Positions 25,874-35,296 of a DNA stretch of 64,000 bases are shown here, piece after piece; position 1 is the stretch's first letter, and each line of letters begins with the position of its first letter. The stretch lies in the NCBI RefSeq assembly GCF_020782875.1, contig NZ_JAJGBN010000002.1:682001-746000 (forward strand). The letters are read 5' to 3'. The notes below the pieces were generated by a model, which ran no database searches, had not been told where the DNA came from, and worked only from the letters and a program-made list of their open reading frames with translations. Both the position numbers and the translations under genes were made by a program. Origin of the DNA: Allomuricauda sp. M10 (GTDB lineage: Bacteria > Bacteroidota > Bacteroidia > Flavobacteriales > Flavobacteriaceae).

Positions 25874-27314
25874 GAAGCAGGCCATATCAGGCGTTAAATG
25901 GACAACCTTATCAACTGTTGTGGTTGCGGTTTGTAGTATTCTAAAGATTTCCGTTTTAGCCAGATTTCTAAACAGTTCAGATTTTGGCTTAATGGCATTG
26001 GTGACCTTTGTGCTTGGCTTTATGGACCTTTTCATGGATATGGGCCTTACATCTGCCATTCTTTATAAGCAAAGCATTACCAGAGAAGAATACAACAGTC
26101 TCTTTTGGTTGAATGTAATGTTTAGTTTGATACTATTTTTCTGCATATTATTGTTTGCACCACTGGTTGCTTCTTTTTATGAAGAGCCTAAATTGACTGT
26201 CCTTTTACCACTTATGGGGTTCGGCGTTATATTTTCTGCTTTTGGCAGGCAGTATAAAACAATACTCCAAAAAGAACTAAAATTCAAGACCATAGCTTTG
26301 ACGGAAATACTAGCCATTGTTTTTTCCTTGATACTGGCAATTGTATTGGCACTGAAAAATTTTGGGGTCTATTCGCTAGTGCTTTCGGCCCTGTTACAAT
26401 ATTTTTTGGCGAACACCATTTTTTTTGTCATTGGAATCAAAACCAATCGGTTGTCACTTCATTTTAATTTTCAAAGTACAAGTCCTTTTCTAAGAATCGG
26501 GTTTTATAAGGTAGGAGGACAGATCATCAATTACTTTAACAGAGATTTGGACATTCTTATAATCGGGAAATTTTTTGGAGCCGAACTTTTAGGAGGTTAT
26601 AGTCTTGCAAAGCAATTAGTGAAAAGACCAATGGCCATTTTTGATCAAATTGTTTTAAAAGTATCCGTCTCAATTTTGCCTCGCTTTCAGGATAATAAAA
26701 AGGCATTGTTGAATTCTTTTTTGATGTTGATTAGGGGAATGTCAATGATCAATGCTATCATCTATGGGGTTATGGCGTTAAGCGCTCCTTTTTTAGTAAA
26801 CATTTTTTACGGTGAGGAATATGGGGGCATCTTGAATTTTGTAAGACTTTTTGCTATCATCTTTTATTTTAGATCAATTGGCGGCATAGTGGGTATTTTG
26901 GCCATAACCAAAGGAAGGACAGATATAGAGTTTTATTGGAATGTTCTGTTGTTGTGCGTTTTTCCTGTTGTAATATTTGCCGGGGCCCAAATCAACTTGG
27001 AAATGATCTTAATTTTGATAGCGGCCCTTCAAATAATCTTAAACTTACCATTATGGCAAATGTTCTATAAAAAATTGGTGGGAATAGAACTTTTTGATTA
27101 CTTGAGGGCCTTGTGTTTTCCGGCTATAATTTCAGGGTCTGTTTTTATAATATTTGACATCCTTTTTGAAAATCATACTGGTATTATGGCACAAGGTGGA
27201 TTTTCCTTGCTCTTGACAATTGTGATCGTTGTTTATGCATATGTAACGGATTCTAATGTTAGACACTATATAAAATCCATTATTAAAAAACAGCCTGATA
27301 AAGTTGAACATTAA
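25863..27314 (+). CDS. lipopolysaccharide/oligosaccharide flippase (Wzx-like)
   Basis: 483 residues from the ATG at 25863, with about 12-14 hydrophobic segments. The N-terminus METKKQAISGVKWTTLSTV and the SSDFGLMALVTFVLGFMDLFMDMGL stretch belong to the WzxC/RfbX-like branch of the MOP flippase superfamily. It likely moves the undecaprenyl-linked repeat unit across the inner membrane. It overlaps the WecF-like gene. A 222-bp gap follows, the largest in the locus. Confidence 0.88.
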   Translation: METKKQAISGVKWTTLSTVVVAVCSILKISVLARFLNSSDFGLMALVTFVLGFMDLFMDMGLTSAILYKQSITREEYNSLFWLNVMFSLILFFCILLFAPLVASFYEEPKLTVLLPLMGFGVIFSAFGRQYKTILQKELKFKTIALTEILAIVFSLILAIVLALKNFGVYSLVLSALLQYFLANTIFFVIGIKTNRLSLHFNFQSTSPFLRIGFYKVGGQIINYFNRDLDILIIGKFFGAELLGGYSLAKQLVKRPMAIFDQIVLKVSVSILPRFQDNKKALLNSFLMLIRGMSMINAIIYGVMALSAPFLVNIFYGEEYGGILNFVRLFAIIFYFRSIGGIVGILAITKGRTDIEFYWNVLLLCVFPVVIFAGAQINLEMILILIAALQIILNLPLWQMFYKKLVGIELFDYLRALCFPAIISGSVFIIFDILFENHTGIMAQGGFSLLLTIVIVVYAYVTDSNVRHYIKSIIKKQPDKVEH

Positions 27315-27493
27315 AGGTTATGCCGAATTGGGATAGGGCACAAGTTGCCCACATCAACTTTTGAGAATGTTTGGTACATTCTGATGAATTTAAGAGCATA
27401 ATACTTAACCTTGAATTCAGCACGGAAAAATCCTATGTTGCTAAAGATTAAAAATCCTTTATGTTTCCTTAAAAACGAATTAAATTTGGGCAC
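27311..27493 (-). pseudogene. possible gene remnant between wzx and wzy
   Basis: In the otherwise tightly packed locus this gap carries a 60-codon minus-strand frame running through ALKFIRMYQTF and DVGNLCPIPIRHN, which reads more like protein than random sequence. There is no recognisable domain, no operon context and it faces against all neighbours. It may be the tail of a lost gene or mobile element, or chance. The same gap (27315-27536) must also hold the control region for the next gene. Confidence 0.2.
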
Positions 27494-27536
27494 ACTTGGA
27501 ATTTAGCTCCTATTTGCCAATTAAAACCAACGTTAG

Positions 27537-28676
27537 TTGAAATACTTATTAAATATTGCTTTGGTTTTCCTCTTTCTCTTTCAGGGAGCAGACAAAAGCA
27601 GTTTTCTAGTGGTGTTGGCGCTGTCATTTCTTTTTATAATTCTGATTCAGAATAGAACTCTCCCCAAGCTGCCTGCATATTACCTTTTTGCGGGATGCAT
27701 TTATCTGTTCTATTTAACCCTCGGACTGTTGAATCACCATCCCAATGCTCAAATTGACATCAAGTTTCAAGTGTTTTCTTTTGCTTTCTATTTTTGGTTG
27801 ATTAACAACGGATCGAAAGTTGACTTTCTTAAACTGCTTTTCGCGATTAATTGGATTGTACTTTCGATATATTTTCTGCTATATTTTGAGGTGATGCCGA
27901 ATTTTTGGAACGAACATACATTTGGGCGCCAGGGGAGAATATTGGGCCCGGCAATTACACCAATGGTGTATATCCTTTTTCTGTACCTACAAAACAACAA
28001 AAAATTTGATGTTCGCTTGGGCTTTGCACTTTTGGGTTCCATGGTTTACCTATTGATGACTTCCAATTTCATGAACGTGTCTATCGTATTCATTCTTTCC
28101 CTTCTTACTGTTGTCAACCTTAGACAATTGTTAAAACCCGTTTATATTGCAGGGATTCTTGTTTTGGGGATCAGTATAATATTTTACATTAAATCCCCTT
28201 ATGTGCCCGAAATGATAGCTTCCAAATTGGAATATGTATTGAAGCCCTGGGAGTATGGAACGGTGAAAACTAGGATTTCGGATTTAAACCAAGCCCTGGA
28301 AAACGAAAACTTTGGCAGGTTCAAAAATCTCTTTGGGGAAGGTTTTGGAGCTAGTTCGGAGATTTTCAGGGAAAATAAAATAGCCCCGAGTTTGAGTAGG
28401 ACTTTTTCATTTCAGGAAATAGACAACGGATTTTATTACATCTACCATAGAGGAGGATGGAGCTTACTTTCTTTGTTTTTACTATCCCATATCTATTTAA
28501 TTTCCAGAATACATGGTTTTAAGACCAAAATAGGTTTTTTTGTTATTGTTTTGATCACCAATCTTTTATCAATTCACTATTTTAACTACTTGTTTTATCT
28601 TCTATTGCCTTATTGGATAATACATAAACGGAATGACGTCAATTCCAGAACTACGGATAGATTAGCCCATAGATGA
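27537..28676 (+). CDS. Wzy-like polysaccharide polymerase, multi-span membrane protein
   Basis: 379 residues with about ten hydrophobic segments and a larger polar loop (about 220-290) before the last spans, the usual topology of O-antigen/EPS polymerases. These have very little sequence conservation, so the call depends on topology and context. The start is TTG at 27537 (MKYLLNIALVFLFL). It overlaps the next gene by 4 bp. A second polymerase/ligase-like protein lies at 29670, so which one polymerises is open. Confidence 0.6.
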   Translation: MKYLLNIALVFLFLFQGADKSSFLVVLALSFLFIILIQNRTLPKLPAYYLFAGCIYLFYLTLGLLNHHPNAQIDIKFQVFSFAFYFWLINNGSKVDFLKLLFAINWIVLSIYFLLYFEVMPNFWNEHTFGRQGRILGPAITPMVYILFLYLQNNKKFDVRLGFALLGSMVYLLMTSNFMNVSIVFILSLLTVVNLRQLLKPVYIAGILVLGISIIFYIKSPYVPEMIASKLEYVLKPWEYGTVKTRISDLNQALENENFGRFKNLFGEGFGASSEIFRENKIAPSLSRTFSFQEIDNGFYYIYHRGGWSLLSLFLLSHIYLISRIHGFKTKIGFFVIVLITNLLSIHYFNYLFYLLLPYWIIHKRNDVNSRTTDRLAHR

Positions 28677-29686
28677 AAATGGACAAAGTTTTATATGTTG
28701 TGCCAAACATTGAAAATGTTTCGGGAGGGCCTAAAACAAGAATTTCTATGTTTAAGGCTATTTTTTTAGATGGAGGGGACACGGTAATAGACGGAAATCG
28801 GAAACTACAGAAAAGCTTAAGGGCAAAAAAAAACCTAAGAGTGTATGTTGAGTCCGCCACCAATAGAATTTCCTTTATAGATCTATTGAGTTTGTTATAC
28901 CTCAGGCTCATATCAAAAGAGATTGTGGTTTTTATTAGGGATATTTATATTGAGCTTTTCCCACATGAATATGCTTCATTTAGAGGAAGAATAACAATGA
29001 TTTTCAACAAGGCCAGCAATTTTTTTCTTTCATTGATATCGACCAAAATGGCATTTCCAACCAAAGACATGGGGAGAATTTTTTTTGAAAAGAACACTTG
29101 GTTTCCCAAAAGAAGATACTTTGCACTGCCACCGGGATGTGTCAGTAATGGCTTGGGTGGGACAAAAGTAGATTTTTCGAAAAGATTGGGAATACTCTAC
29201 TTGGGAAGTGTTTCTTATGCAAATGCAGGATTTGATCACTTCCTAGAATTTGCAGAGAAAAATAAGGAAGAATATGCATTTTTTGTTCTGTCTGGGGATA
29301 ACAGGGCAGCGGAAATGACCAAGAATAAGGACCATATTATCGTTGATAGGGTAGAGCATTCAAAAATTGCCGAATATATCACCGAAAACAATATTTTTTT
29401 AGGGTTTCATTCAAGACCAAGAAATGAATATGACGACATCACTTTTCCCATCAAGGCACTGGACTTCATTGGATTTCACTTGCCCTTTGTAACCGATAGG
29501 CATAAACCGATCTGTGAACTTTTGGGAAATGAATATGAATTGTTTACCAACATCTCTGAGTTTGAGGAAACCGATAAAGTGATTAAGGAAATAAGCAATG
29601 AGGACAAATATTCCAAAGTAACGTTCCTTTTGGAGCAAGTGGCCTCAAGAAACAGTTATATAAAGCGCTATGAATCGATATTTTGA
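28673..29686 (+). CDS. probable glycosyltransferase
   Basis: 337 residues. The N-terminus KVLYVVPNIENVSGGPKTRISMF recalls the GT-B acceptor domain with a glycine-rich loop, and the C-terminal half (LGILYLGSVSYANAGFDHFLEFA, FPIKALDFIGFHLPFVTDRHKP) resembles the donor domain of GT4-type enzymes. The strong EX7E motif of GT4 is not obvious, so the family is not fixed. It overlaps the upstream gene by 4 bp and the downstream one by 17 bp. Confidence 0.6.
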   Translation: MKMDKVLYVVPNIENVSGGPKTRISMFKAIFLDGGDTVIDGNRKLQKSLRAKKNLRVYVESATNRISFIDLLSLLYLRLISKEIVVFIRDIYIELFPHEYASFRGRITMIFNKASNFFLSLISTKMAFPTKDMGRIFFEKNTWFPKRRYFALPPGCVSNGLGGTKVDFSKRLGILYLGSVSYANAGFDHFLEFAEKNKEEYAFFVLSGDNRAAEMTKNKDHIIVDRVEHSKIAEYITENNIFLGFHSRPRNEYDDITFPIKALDFIGFHLPFVTDRHKPICELLGNEYELFTNISEFEETDKVIKEISNEDKYSKVTFLLEQVASRNSYIKRYESIF

Positions 29687-30887
29687 CAGGTGGGGGCGAG
29701 ACGTTTATTTTGAAACTTCATTATATCTTTTCCTTGTCGCCCTACCAATAGGATATGGTATAGATGTGGCATTGATGTTCATTATGTTGCTCTGTTATTT
29801 TTTTGTTTCGGACAATAGTGAAAAATTGTTACAGTTAAACAATCATAAGACGTCTCTTTTTCTTTTGTTGGGGATGCATACTGTCCTTTGGATAGGAACT
29901 ATGTATTCCGACAATGTTGATGTGGCAATGGGGCGGATTGAAAGGAGTCTTCCACTTTTGATATTGCCCCCCATTCTTCTTTCACTACCCAACAGATATT
30001 TAAAATTGAGAAATATATTTTATGCACTTGGAACTGGTATTGTAATAGTCATGTTGATTAGCTGGGGGGCAATTATTGTTGATATATTTTCGAAACAATC
30101 CCCGTTGAAACAATCAAAATATTTTTTTGAATGGATATATACCGATCACAATCTTTTACGGGCAGCGGATATTCATCCCGGCTATTTTGCTTTAATACTG
30201 GTACTGTGTTTGTCAACCATAATTCGCGGGGATTTTTTTGAGGCCATTAGAAGGAACAAACTGATTTTTTTCTTAGTTGTGTCCGCTTTGTTGCTATTTC
30301 TTGTTGAAACAAGTAGTCGGATGGGTTTTGTGGCGTTATTTTTGATTTTGGTCCTAAGTCTTTATAAAGTGCGAGGAGCCAAGGAAAAATGGATTTATAT
30401 TTTTCTTTTTTTCGGTCTTTTTTTCACACTAATAAAATTTGACTATTTAACCAACAAATTTCAAAAATTAGTGGACACCGATGGAAACATTGTGTTTGAA
30501 AGATATTTTAGGTGGAAAGAGATTTTGAATGTATTTTTTAGTGAAGGCAACCTGCTTTTTGGAGAAGGTACGGGAGACGCATATGCAATATTTAACCAAG
30601 CATATGTCAAGGGAAATTTCGAACTAGCCTTGAAGGAAAATTATAATGCCCACAATCAGTATTTGGAATTTTTGGTTGGAAATGGCTTATTAGGACTTTT
30701 TATTTACTTAGCGGCCGTGGCTCATTTTATGGTGAAAACCAAATTGAAGGGAGTTGCAATGCCCTTTTTTATTTTGATCGTGATGTTCTCATTTACAGAA
30801 TCATTTTTGGTAAGAAGTAAGGGAGTGATGTTCTTTTCTTTTTTTTATCCACTGCTTATAAAATACTATGAACGTTATGACGAATAA
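29670..30887 (+). CDS. O-antigen ligase/polymerase family protein (WaaL-like)
   Basis: 405 residues with about 11-12 membrane spans. The Wzy_C-type signature is present: a large periplasmic loop with ERYFRWKEILNVF, then LLFGEGTGDAYAIF, and YNAHNQYLEFLVGNGLLGLFIYL with the conserved His of the HNxYL motif. Proteins of this kind transfer or polymerise lipid-linked glycans at the periplasmic face. It overlaps its neighbours at both ends. Confidence 0.8.
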   Translation: MNRYFDRWGRDVYFETSLYLFLVALPIGYGIDVALMFIMLLCYFFVSDNSEKLLQLNNHKTSLFLLLGMHTVLWIGTMYSDNVDVAMGRIERSLPLLILPPILLSLPNRYLKLRNIFYALGTGIVIVMLISWGAIIVDIFSKQSPLKQSKYFFEWIYTDHNLLRAADIHPGYFALILVLCLSTIIRGDFFEAIRRNKLIFFLVVSALLLFLVETSSRMGFVALFLILVLSLYKVRGAKEKWIYIFLFFGLFFTLIKFDYLTNKFQKLVDTDGNIVFERYFRWKEILNVFFSEGNLLFGEGTGDAYAIFNQAYVKGNFELALKENYNAHNQYLEFLVGNGLLGLFIYLAAVAHFMVKTKLKGVAMPFFILIVMFSFTESFLVRSKGVMFFSFFYPLLIKYYERYDE

Positions 30888-31965
30888 TGATAAAACGAAG
30901 CCTCGGCTTTTTTTGGTTTCCAATATGTATCCTTCCGCAAAAGGGGTGCGTTATGGTATTTTCGTTAAACGTTTTGAGGAGGCTCTTATAAACGATTTTA
31001 ATGTTAAGAGGATTGTGCTTACAATAAAGGACAATGTGATTTCAAAGCTTTTGGGATACATGTTTTTATATTTGAAAGTCTTGAATCTATTTTTCATCAC
31101 TAAAAGATCAGATACAGTTTATGTACACTTTCCATTATATTTCTCTTTTGCACTTTTTCCTCTTACATGGAGGAAAATCCCAATAGTCATTAACTTCCAT
31201 GGGAGCGATGCGGTATTTAATACTCCACAAAAGAAATTTTTTAGGCTGTTCATGGGACCTGTAATGGCGAATGCGGTAAAAATTGTGGTTCCCTCGGATT
31301 ATTACAAGGAAATGATAATGAAGATTTTTAAGGTTGGAGACATAGAAAGGATGTATGTATACCCCTCAGGAGGGATTAATGCCAAAATATTCTATCCCAT
31401 AGAGGAAGGTGGCGACGAAAAATTGACTTTTGGGTTTGTTTCCAATTTTATAGAAACAAAGGGGTGGCGAATTTTTTTGAATGCCCTATCAAAAATTGCG
31501 GTAAGTGAAAAGGATCAAAATGTTAAGGGTATTATGGTCGGAGATGGTCCGGATAGGAGCAAAATCATAAAAATAATCGATGAATCGGGCCTTGATATAG
31601 AATTAATTCCCAATGTTCCTCAAGAAGAATTGGCACATATTTATTCAAGGTTCAGTGCGTTTATATTCCCAACATATCGGGATGAAGAGAGCCTTGGCCT
31701 TGTTGGCCTTGAGGCAATGATGTGTGGGATTCCCGTCATAGCCAGTAACATTGGAGGGCCTGCCGGTTATGTCAAAGAAGGACACAATGGTTTTCTGTTC
31801 CAAAAGCAAAATATTGAAGAGCTTGTCGAGAAAATCAAGTGTTTTCAATCCCTGAAAATAGAAGAAGTCAAAAAAATGAAAATGAATTGTATCGGAACGG
31901 CTAAAAACTATGACTGTCAGGTCGTCAATTCTGCTTTGATTAGATTTCTCAAGTCAATTCATTAA
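30868..31965 (+). CDS. glycosyltransferase family 4 protein
   Basis: 365 residues. The N-terminal domain has PRLFLVSNMYPSAKGVRYGIFVKRFEE. The donor-binding domain carries FVSNFIETKGW, MVGDGPDRSKI and PTYRDEESLGLVGLEAMMCGIPVIAS, which includes the GT4 E(x)7E motif (ESLGLVGLE), and NIGGPAGYVKEG. It probably uses a nucleotide sugar in the cytoplasm. An alternative ATG lies three codons downstream at 30877. The gene overlaps the upstream gene by 20 bp. Confidence 0.85.
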   Translation: MNVMTNNDKTKPRLFLVSNMYPSAKGVRYGIFVKRFEEALINDFNVKRIVLTIKDNVISKLLGYMFLYLKVLNLFFITKRSDTVYVHFPLYFSFALFPLTWRKIPIVINFHGSDAVFNTPQKKFFRLFMGPVMANAVKIVVPSDYYKEMIMKIFKVGDIERMYVYPSGGINAKIFYPIEEGGDEKLTFGFVSNFIETKGWRIFLNALSKIAVSEKDQNVKGIMVGDGPDRSKIIKIIDESGLDIELIPNVPQEELAHIYSRFSAFIFPTYRDEESLGLVGLEAMMCGIPVIASNIGGPAGYVKEGHNGFLFQKQNIEELVEKIKCFQSLKIEEVKKMKMNCIGTAKNYDCQVVNSALIRFLKSIH

Positions 31966-32020
31966 AATGGGGTATCACATTAGGCAATTATTCAATGAGG
32001 GGGCTTTATAGATTTATCAG

Positions 32021-32779
32021 ATGAACACAGATATAGGAGATACGAATAGGACTTGCATGCTTGGGATCAACATCGACAACCTCAGTATGGATGAAACACT
32101 TGAATTGATTCTTGGAACAATCCTAAAAAACGAACAAATACACCACGTAGTGGTCAATGCAGCAAAAATTGTGGCCATGCAATCAGACATGGTACTTAGG
32201 ACCAGTGTCAATAGCGCAGACCTGATCAATGCAGATGGCCAAGCGGTTGTTTGGGCATCCAAAATATTGGGAAAACCTATAAAAGAACGTGTTTCTGGGA
32301 TTGATTTGATGCAAAACCTGGTTCATATGGCCCATAAGAAGGGATTAAAAATATTCTTTTTCGGCGCCAAGGAGGAAACGGTGAGGGCCGTGGTGGTAAA
32401 ATATTCTCTTCAATTTTCAAAAGACATTATAGCGGGCTATAGGAATGGATATTTCAAAAAAGAGGAGGAAAGGGATATAGCCGCGGAAATCCATGAAAGC
32501 GGAGCCCATATTCTTTTCGTTGCGATAAGCTCCCCGATAAAGGAGAACTTTTTATATGAAAACAAGCATATGTTGTCCAATGTAAATTTCATCATGGGGG
32601 TTGGGGGTAGTTTTGATGTAGTGGCAGGAAAGGTTAAAAGAGCTCCCTTATGGATGCAAAAGGCAGGACTAGAATGGTTTTATAGATTCTTACAGGAGCC
32701 AAAAAGAATGTGGAAAAGATATTTGATAGGAAACACTAAGTTTATTTTATTGGTTATCAGGGAGCGATTTAAATTTTGA
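32021..32779 (+). CDS. WecG/TagA/CpsF family glycosyltransferase
   Basis: 252 residues, GT26 family. LGINIDNLSMDETLELI opens the domain, then HHVVVNAAKIV, LINADGQAVVWASKILG with the conserved Asp, and IKIFFFGAKEE-like and GVGGSFDVVAGKVKRAPLWMQKAGLEWFYRFLQEP segments, the last being the family hallmark. In enterobacterial common antigen WecG adds ManNAcA to lipid I, in the same pathway as WecF, and a WecF-like gene is present here. The donor here is not known. Confidence 0.9.
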   Translation: MNTDIGDTNRTCMLGINIDNLSMDETLELILGTILKNEQIHHVVVNAAKIVAMQSDMVLRTSVNSADLINADGQAVVWASKILGKPIKERVSGIDLMQNLVHMAHKKGLKIFFFGAKEETVRAVVVKYSLQFSKDIIAGYRNGYFKKEEERDIAAEIHESGAHILFVAISSPIKENFLYENKHMLSNVNFIMGVGGSFDVVAGKVKRAPLWMQKAGLEWFYRFLQEPKRMWKRYLIGNTKFILLVIRERFKF

Positions 32780-32819
32780 TACCTTTGAAACCTTATAAAA
32801 GTTTCTAGCATTTTCCTGA

Positions 32820-34172
32820 ATGTTTTTCAAACAACATAGATATTCGAATCTTATTGCTCCAGTTTCATATTTGATTGATTTGGCAGTTTTGAATATGTTT
32901 CTCCATATTTTGCCCATTAATTTTCAAACCCCGGTCCTAATACACATTTATATCTCACTTGCTTGGATCGTCATCGCCACCAAGAATGAGTTTTATACCA
33001 TTTATAGGTTTTCTAAGGTTACTTACATCATTAGGTTATTATTTGTTCAGTTTGTTTTTTTCTTTCTGACCCTTTATGCCTTCATCGGGTTTTTCAAACA
33101 ACCAGTGATAAGCAGACTTGCGCTCGGAGAGTATTTTGTGATCGTACTGGTTATTATTTCCTTGGCGAAACTTTTAAGTTATTTCCTGCTAATGGAATAT
33201 CGTGAAAAAGTGAAGGGAAACTTAAGAAATGTGGTTGTCATCGGAAAGAACAAAAAAACAGATCAATTAGTACGGGTGTTCAAGGAAAGAAGTGAGTTTG
33301 GGTATAATTTTCTTAAGCAATTCTCACCCAAATCCCTTGATTTTGAAATACAGGATTGCTTCGATTATATTTTGGAAAAGAATATTGACGAAATCTATTG
33401 CTCCGTTTCAGAACTTAAAAATGACGAGTTGGCCAAGTTTATCAGTTTTGCCGATAATAATCTCAAAACGCTGAAGTTTATCCCGGATAACAAGAATATT
33501 TTTTCGAAAAAACTGAAGTTCGAATATTATGACTATATCCCTGTGCTTTCCCTTCGAGACATACCATTGGACAGTCCTATCAATTCATTTTTAAAAAGAA
33601 CTTTTGATATCGTATTTTCTCTGGTGATCATATTGGGACTATTGTCATGGTTGACCCCATTACTGGCCATTTTGATTACTTTGGAATCTAAAGGGCCGGT
33701 TTTTTTCAGGCAGACCCGTAATGGGATTGACAACAGGGAATTCTATTGTTATAAATTCCGATCTATGGCCCCCAATAAAAATGCGGATAATATCCAGGCG
33801 ACCAAGAATGACATGCGAATCACAAAAATCGGAAGGTTTATAAGACGGACCAGTATAGATGAACTACCTCAATTTTACAATGTATTGTTCGGAACCATGT
33901 CTGTTGTAGGCCCAAGACCACATATGGTAAAGCATACCAACGAATATGCGGCAAGTGTGGACAAATACATGGTGCGGCATTTTGTGAAGCCAGGGATAAC
34001 AGGTCTGGCACAGGTTAGAGGGTATAGAGGCGAAATTGAAACCGAAAATGACATTCAAAACCGAATTAAGTTTGACATATTTTATATAGAAAACTGGTCT
34101 ATTTTTTTGGATTTTAAAATTATGTTACAAACAGTATTGAATGCAATAAGGGGAGAGGCAAAAGCATACTAA
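32820..34172 (+). CDS. WcaJ-like undecaprenyl-phosphate sugar phosphotransferase
   Basis: 450 residues. Four or so N-terminal membrane spans (about 10-130), a CoA-binding-like middle domain (VVVIGKNKKTDQLVRVF), a further span at about 265-285, and a C-terminal bacterial sugar transferase domain (about 258-448). The domain has KRTFDIVFSLVIIL, GPVFFRQTRNG, YKFRSM, RRTSIDELPQFYNVLFGTMSVVGPRPH and KPGITGLAQVRGYRGE. It would attach the first sugar-1-phosphate to undecaprenyl phosphate and so start repeat-unit synthesis. It is the only initiating enzyme seen in the locus; no WecA is present. Confidence 0.9.
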   Translation: MFFKQHRYSNLIAPVSYLIDLAVLNMFLHILPINFQTPVLIHIYISLAWIVIATKNEFYTIYRFSKVTYIIRLLFVQFVFFFLTLYAFIGFFKQPVISRLALGEYFVIVLVIISLAKLLSYFLLMEYREKVKGNLRNVVVIGKNKKTDQLVRVFKERSEFGYNFLKQFSPKSLDFEIQDCFDYILEKNIDEIYCSVSELKNDELAKFISFADNNLKTLKFIPDNKNIFSKKLKFEYYDYIPVLSLRDIPLDSPINSFLKRTFDIVFSLVIILGLLSWLTPLLAILITLESKGPVFFRQTRNGIDNREFYCYKFRSMAPNKNADNIQATKNDMRITKIGRFIRRTSIDELPQFYNVLFGTMSVVGPRPHMVKHTNEYAASVDKYMVRHFVKPGITGLAQVRGYRGEIETENDIQNRIKFDIFYIENWSIFLDFKIMLQTVLNAIRGEAKAY

Positions 34173-34178
34173 TAGAAA

Positions 34179-35150
34179 ATGAAAAAAGCACTCATCACCG
34201 GGGCGGCCGGATTTTTGGGATCACATCTTTGTGATAGGTTCATTGCCGAAGGGCACCATGTGATCGGTATGGACAACCTTATTACCGGCGATATCAAAAA
34301 TATTGAGCACCTGTTTCACTTGGAACGCTTTGAGTTTTTTCATCATGATGTCACCAAGTTTGTACATGTTCCCGGTCGAATGGATTATATCCTGCACTTT
34401 GCTTCCCCCGCAAGCCCTATTGACTACTTGAAGATACCGATAGAAACTCTTAAAGTGGGTTCTTTGGGAACCTTGAATTTGTTGGGATTGGCACGAGACC
34501 ATAAAGCGCGGATTTTGGTAGCATCTACTTCTGAAGTATACGGTGACCCCCTGGTGCACCCCCAAAATGAGGACTATTACGGAAACGTTAGCCCTATTGG
34601 CCCAAGAGGAGTGTACGATGAGGCCAAACGTTTTATGGAGTCCATTACCATGGCCTATCACCGCCATCATGGATTGGACACCCGTATTGTGCGTATTTTT
34701 AATACTTACGGATCAAGAATGCGATTGAACGATGGTCGAGTGGTACCAGCATTTATTGGTCAGGCCCTACGGGGTGAGGACCTTACCGTTTTTGGCGATG
34801 GATCCCAAACGCGTTCTTTTACCTATATCGATGATCAAGTAGAGGGAATCTACCGTTTGTTGATGAGCGATCATGTGGAACCCATCAACATCGGAAATCC
34901 TGACGAAACCACTATTCTTGAGTTCGCCGAAGAAATCATCAAACTGACGGGAACGAATCAAAAAATAATCTTCAAACCGTTGCCTAAAGATGACCCTTTG
35001 CAACGTCAACCAGATATCACTCGGGCCAGGGAAATATTGGGATGGGAGCCCAAGGTGCATCGCTCCGAAGGGCTTAAAAAAGTATACGAATACTTTAAAT
35101 CCCTTTCTCAGGACGAATTATACCAGGCACACCGAGATTTTCAATCCTAG
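34179..35150 (+). CDS. UDP-glucuronate decarboxylase (UDP-xylose synthase), SDR family
   Basis: 323 residues. NAD-binding GAAGFLGSH at about 8-16, [33 protein letters not shown] and YDEAKRFME (YxxxK catalytic pair) give the UXS pattern, together with [24 protein letters not shown] converts UDP-glucuronate to UDP-xylose with internally recycled NAD. It closes the polysaccharide locus, 6 bp after the WcaJ-like gene, so the product probably contains xylose or a derivative. No UDP-glucose dehydrogenase gene is in the window. Confidence 0.9.
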   Translation: MKKALITGAAGFLGSHLCDRFIAEGHHVIGMDNLITGDIKNIEHLFHLERFEFFHHDVTKFVHVPGRMDYILHFASPASPIDYLKIPIETLKVGSLGTLNLLGLARDHKARILVASTSEVYGDPLVHPQNEDYYGNVSPIGPRGVYDEAKRFMESITMAYHRHHGLDTRIVRIFNTYGSRMRLNDGRVVPAFIGQALRGEDLTVFGDGSQTRSFTYIDDQVEGIYRLLMSDHVEPINIGNPDETTILEFAEEIIKLTGTNQKIIFKPLPKDDPLQRQPDITRAREILGWEPKVHRSEGLKKVYEYFKSLSQDELYQAHRDFQS

Positions 35151-35273
35151 GTATTCAATATTGAATCGATGAAAATTTGTGCCATTCGTGACATTCGTGT
35201 CCAGATGAACATACTTTGATTTTAGTAAAACTTTAAAAAGCTATTTTAAAGTAAGATTAAGTTCTAATTGGGT

Positions 35274-35281
35274 TATTTTTG
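35274..35281 (+). promoter_or_regulatory. putative -7 element of purD
   Basis: TATTTTTG, exact TAnnTTTG match, 15 bp before the purD ATG in the 146-bp gap that separates purD from the polysaccharide locus. No -33 TTTG at 19 bases. Confidence 0.4.
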
Positions 35282-35296
35282 CCAAAACTTTGAATC

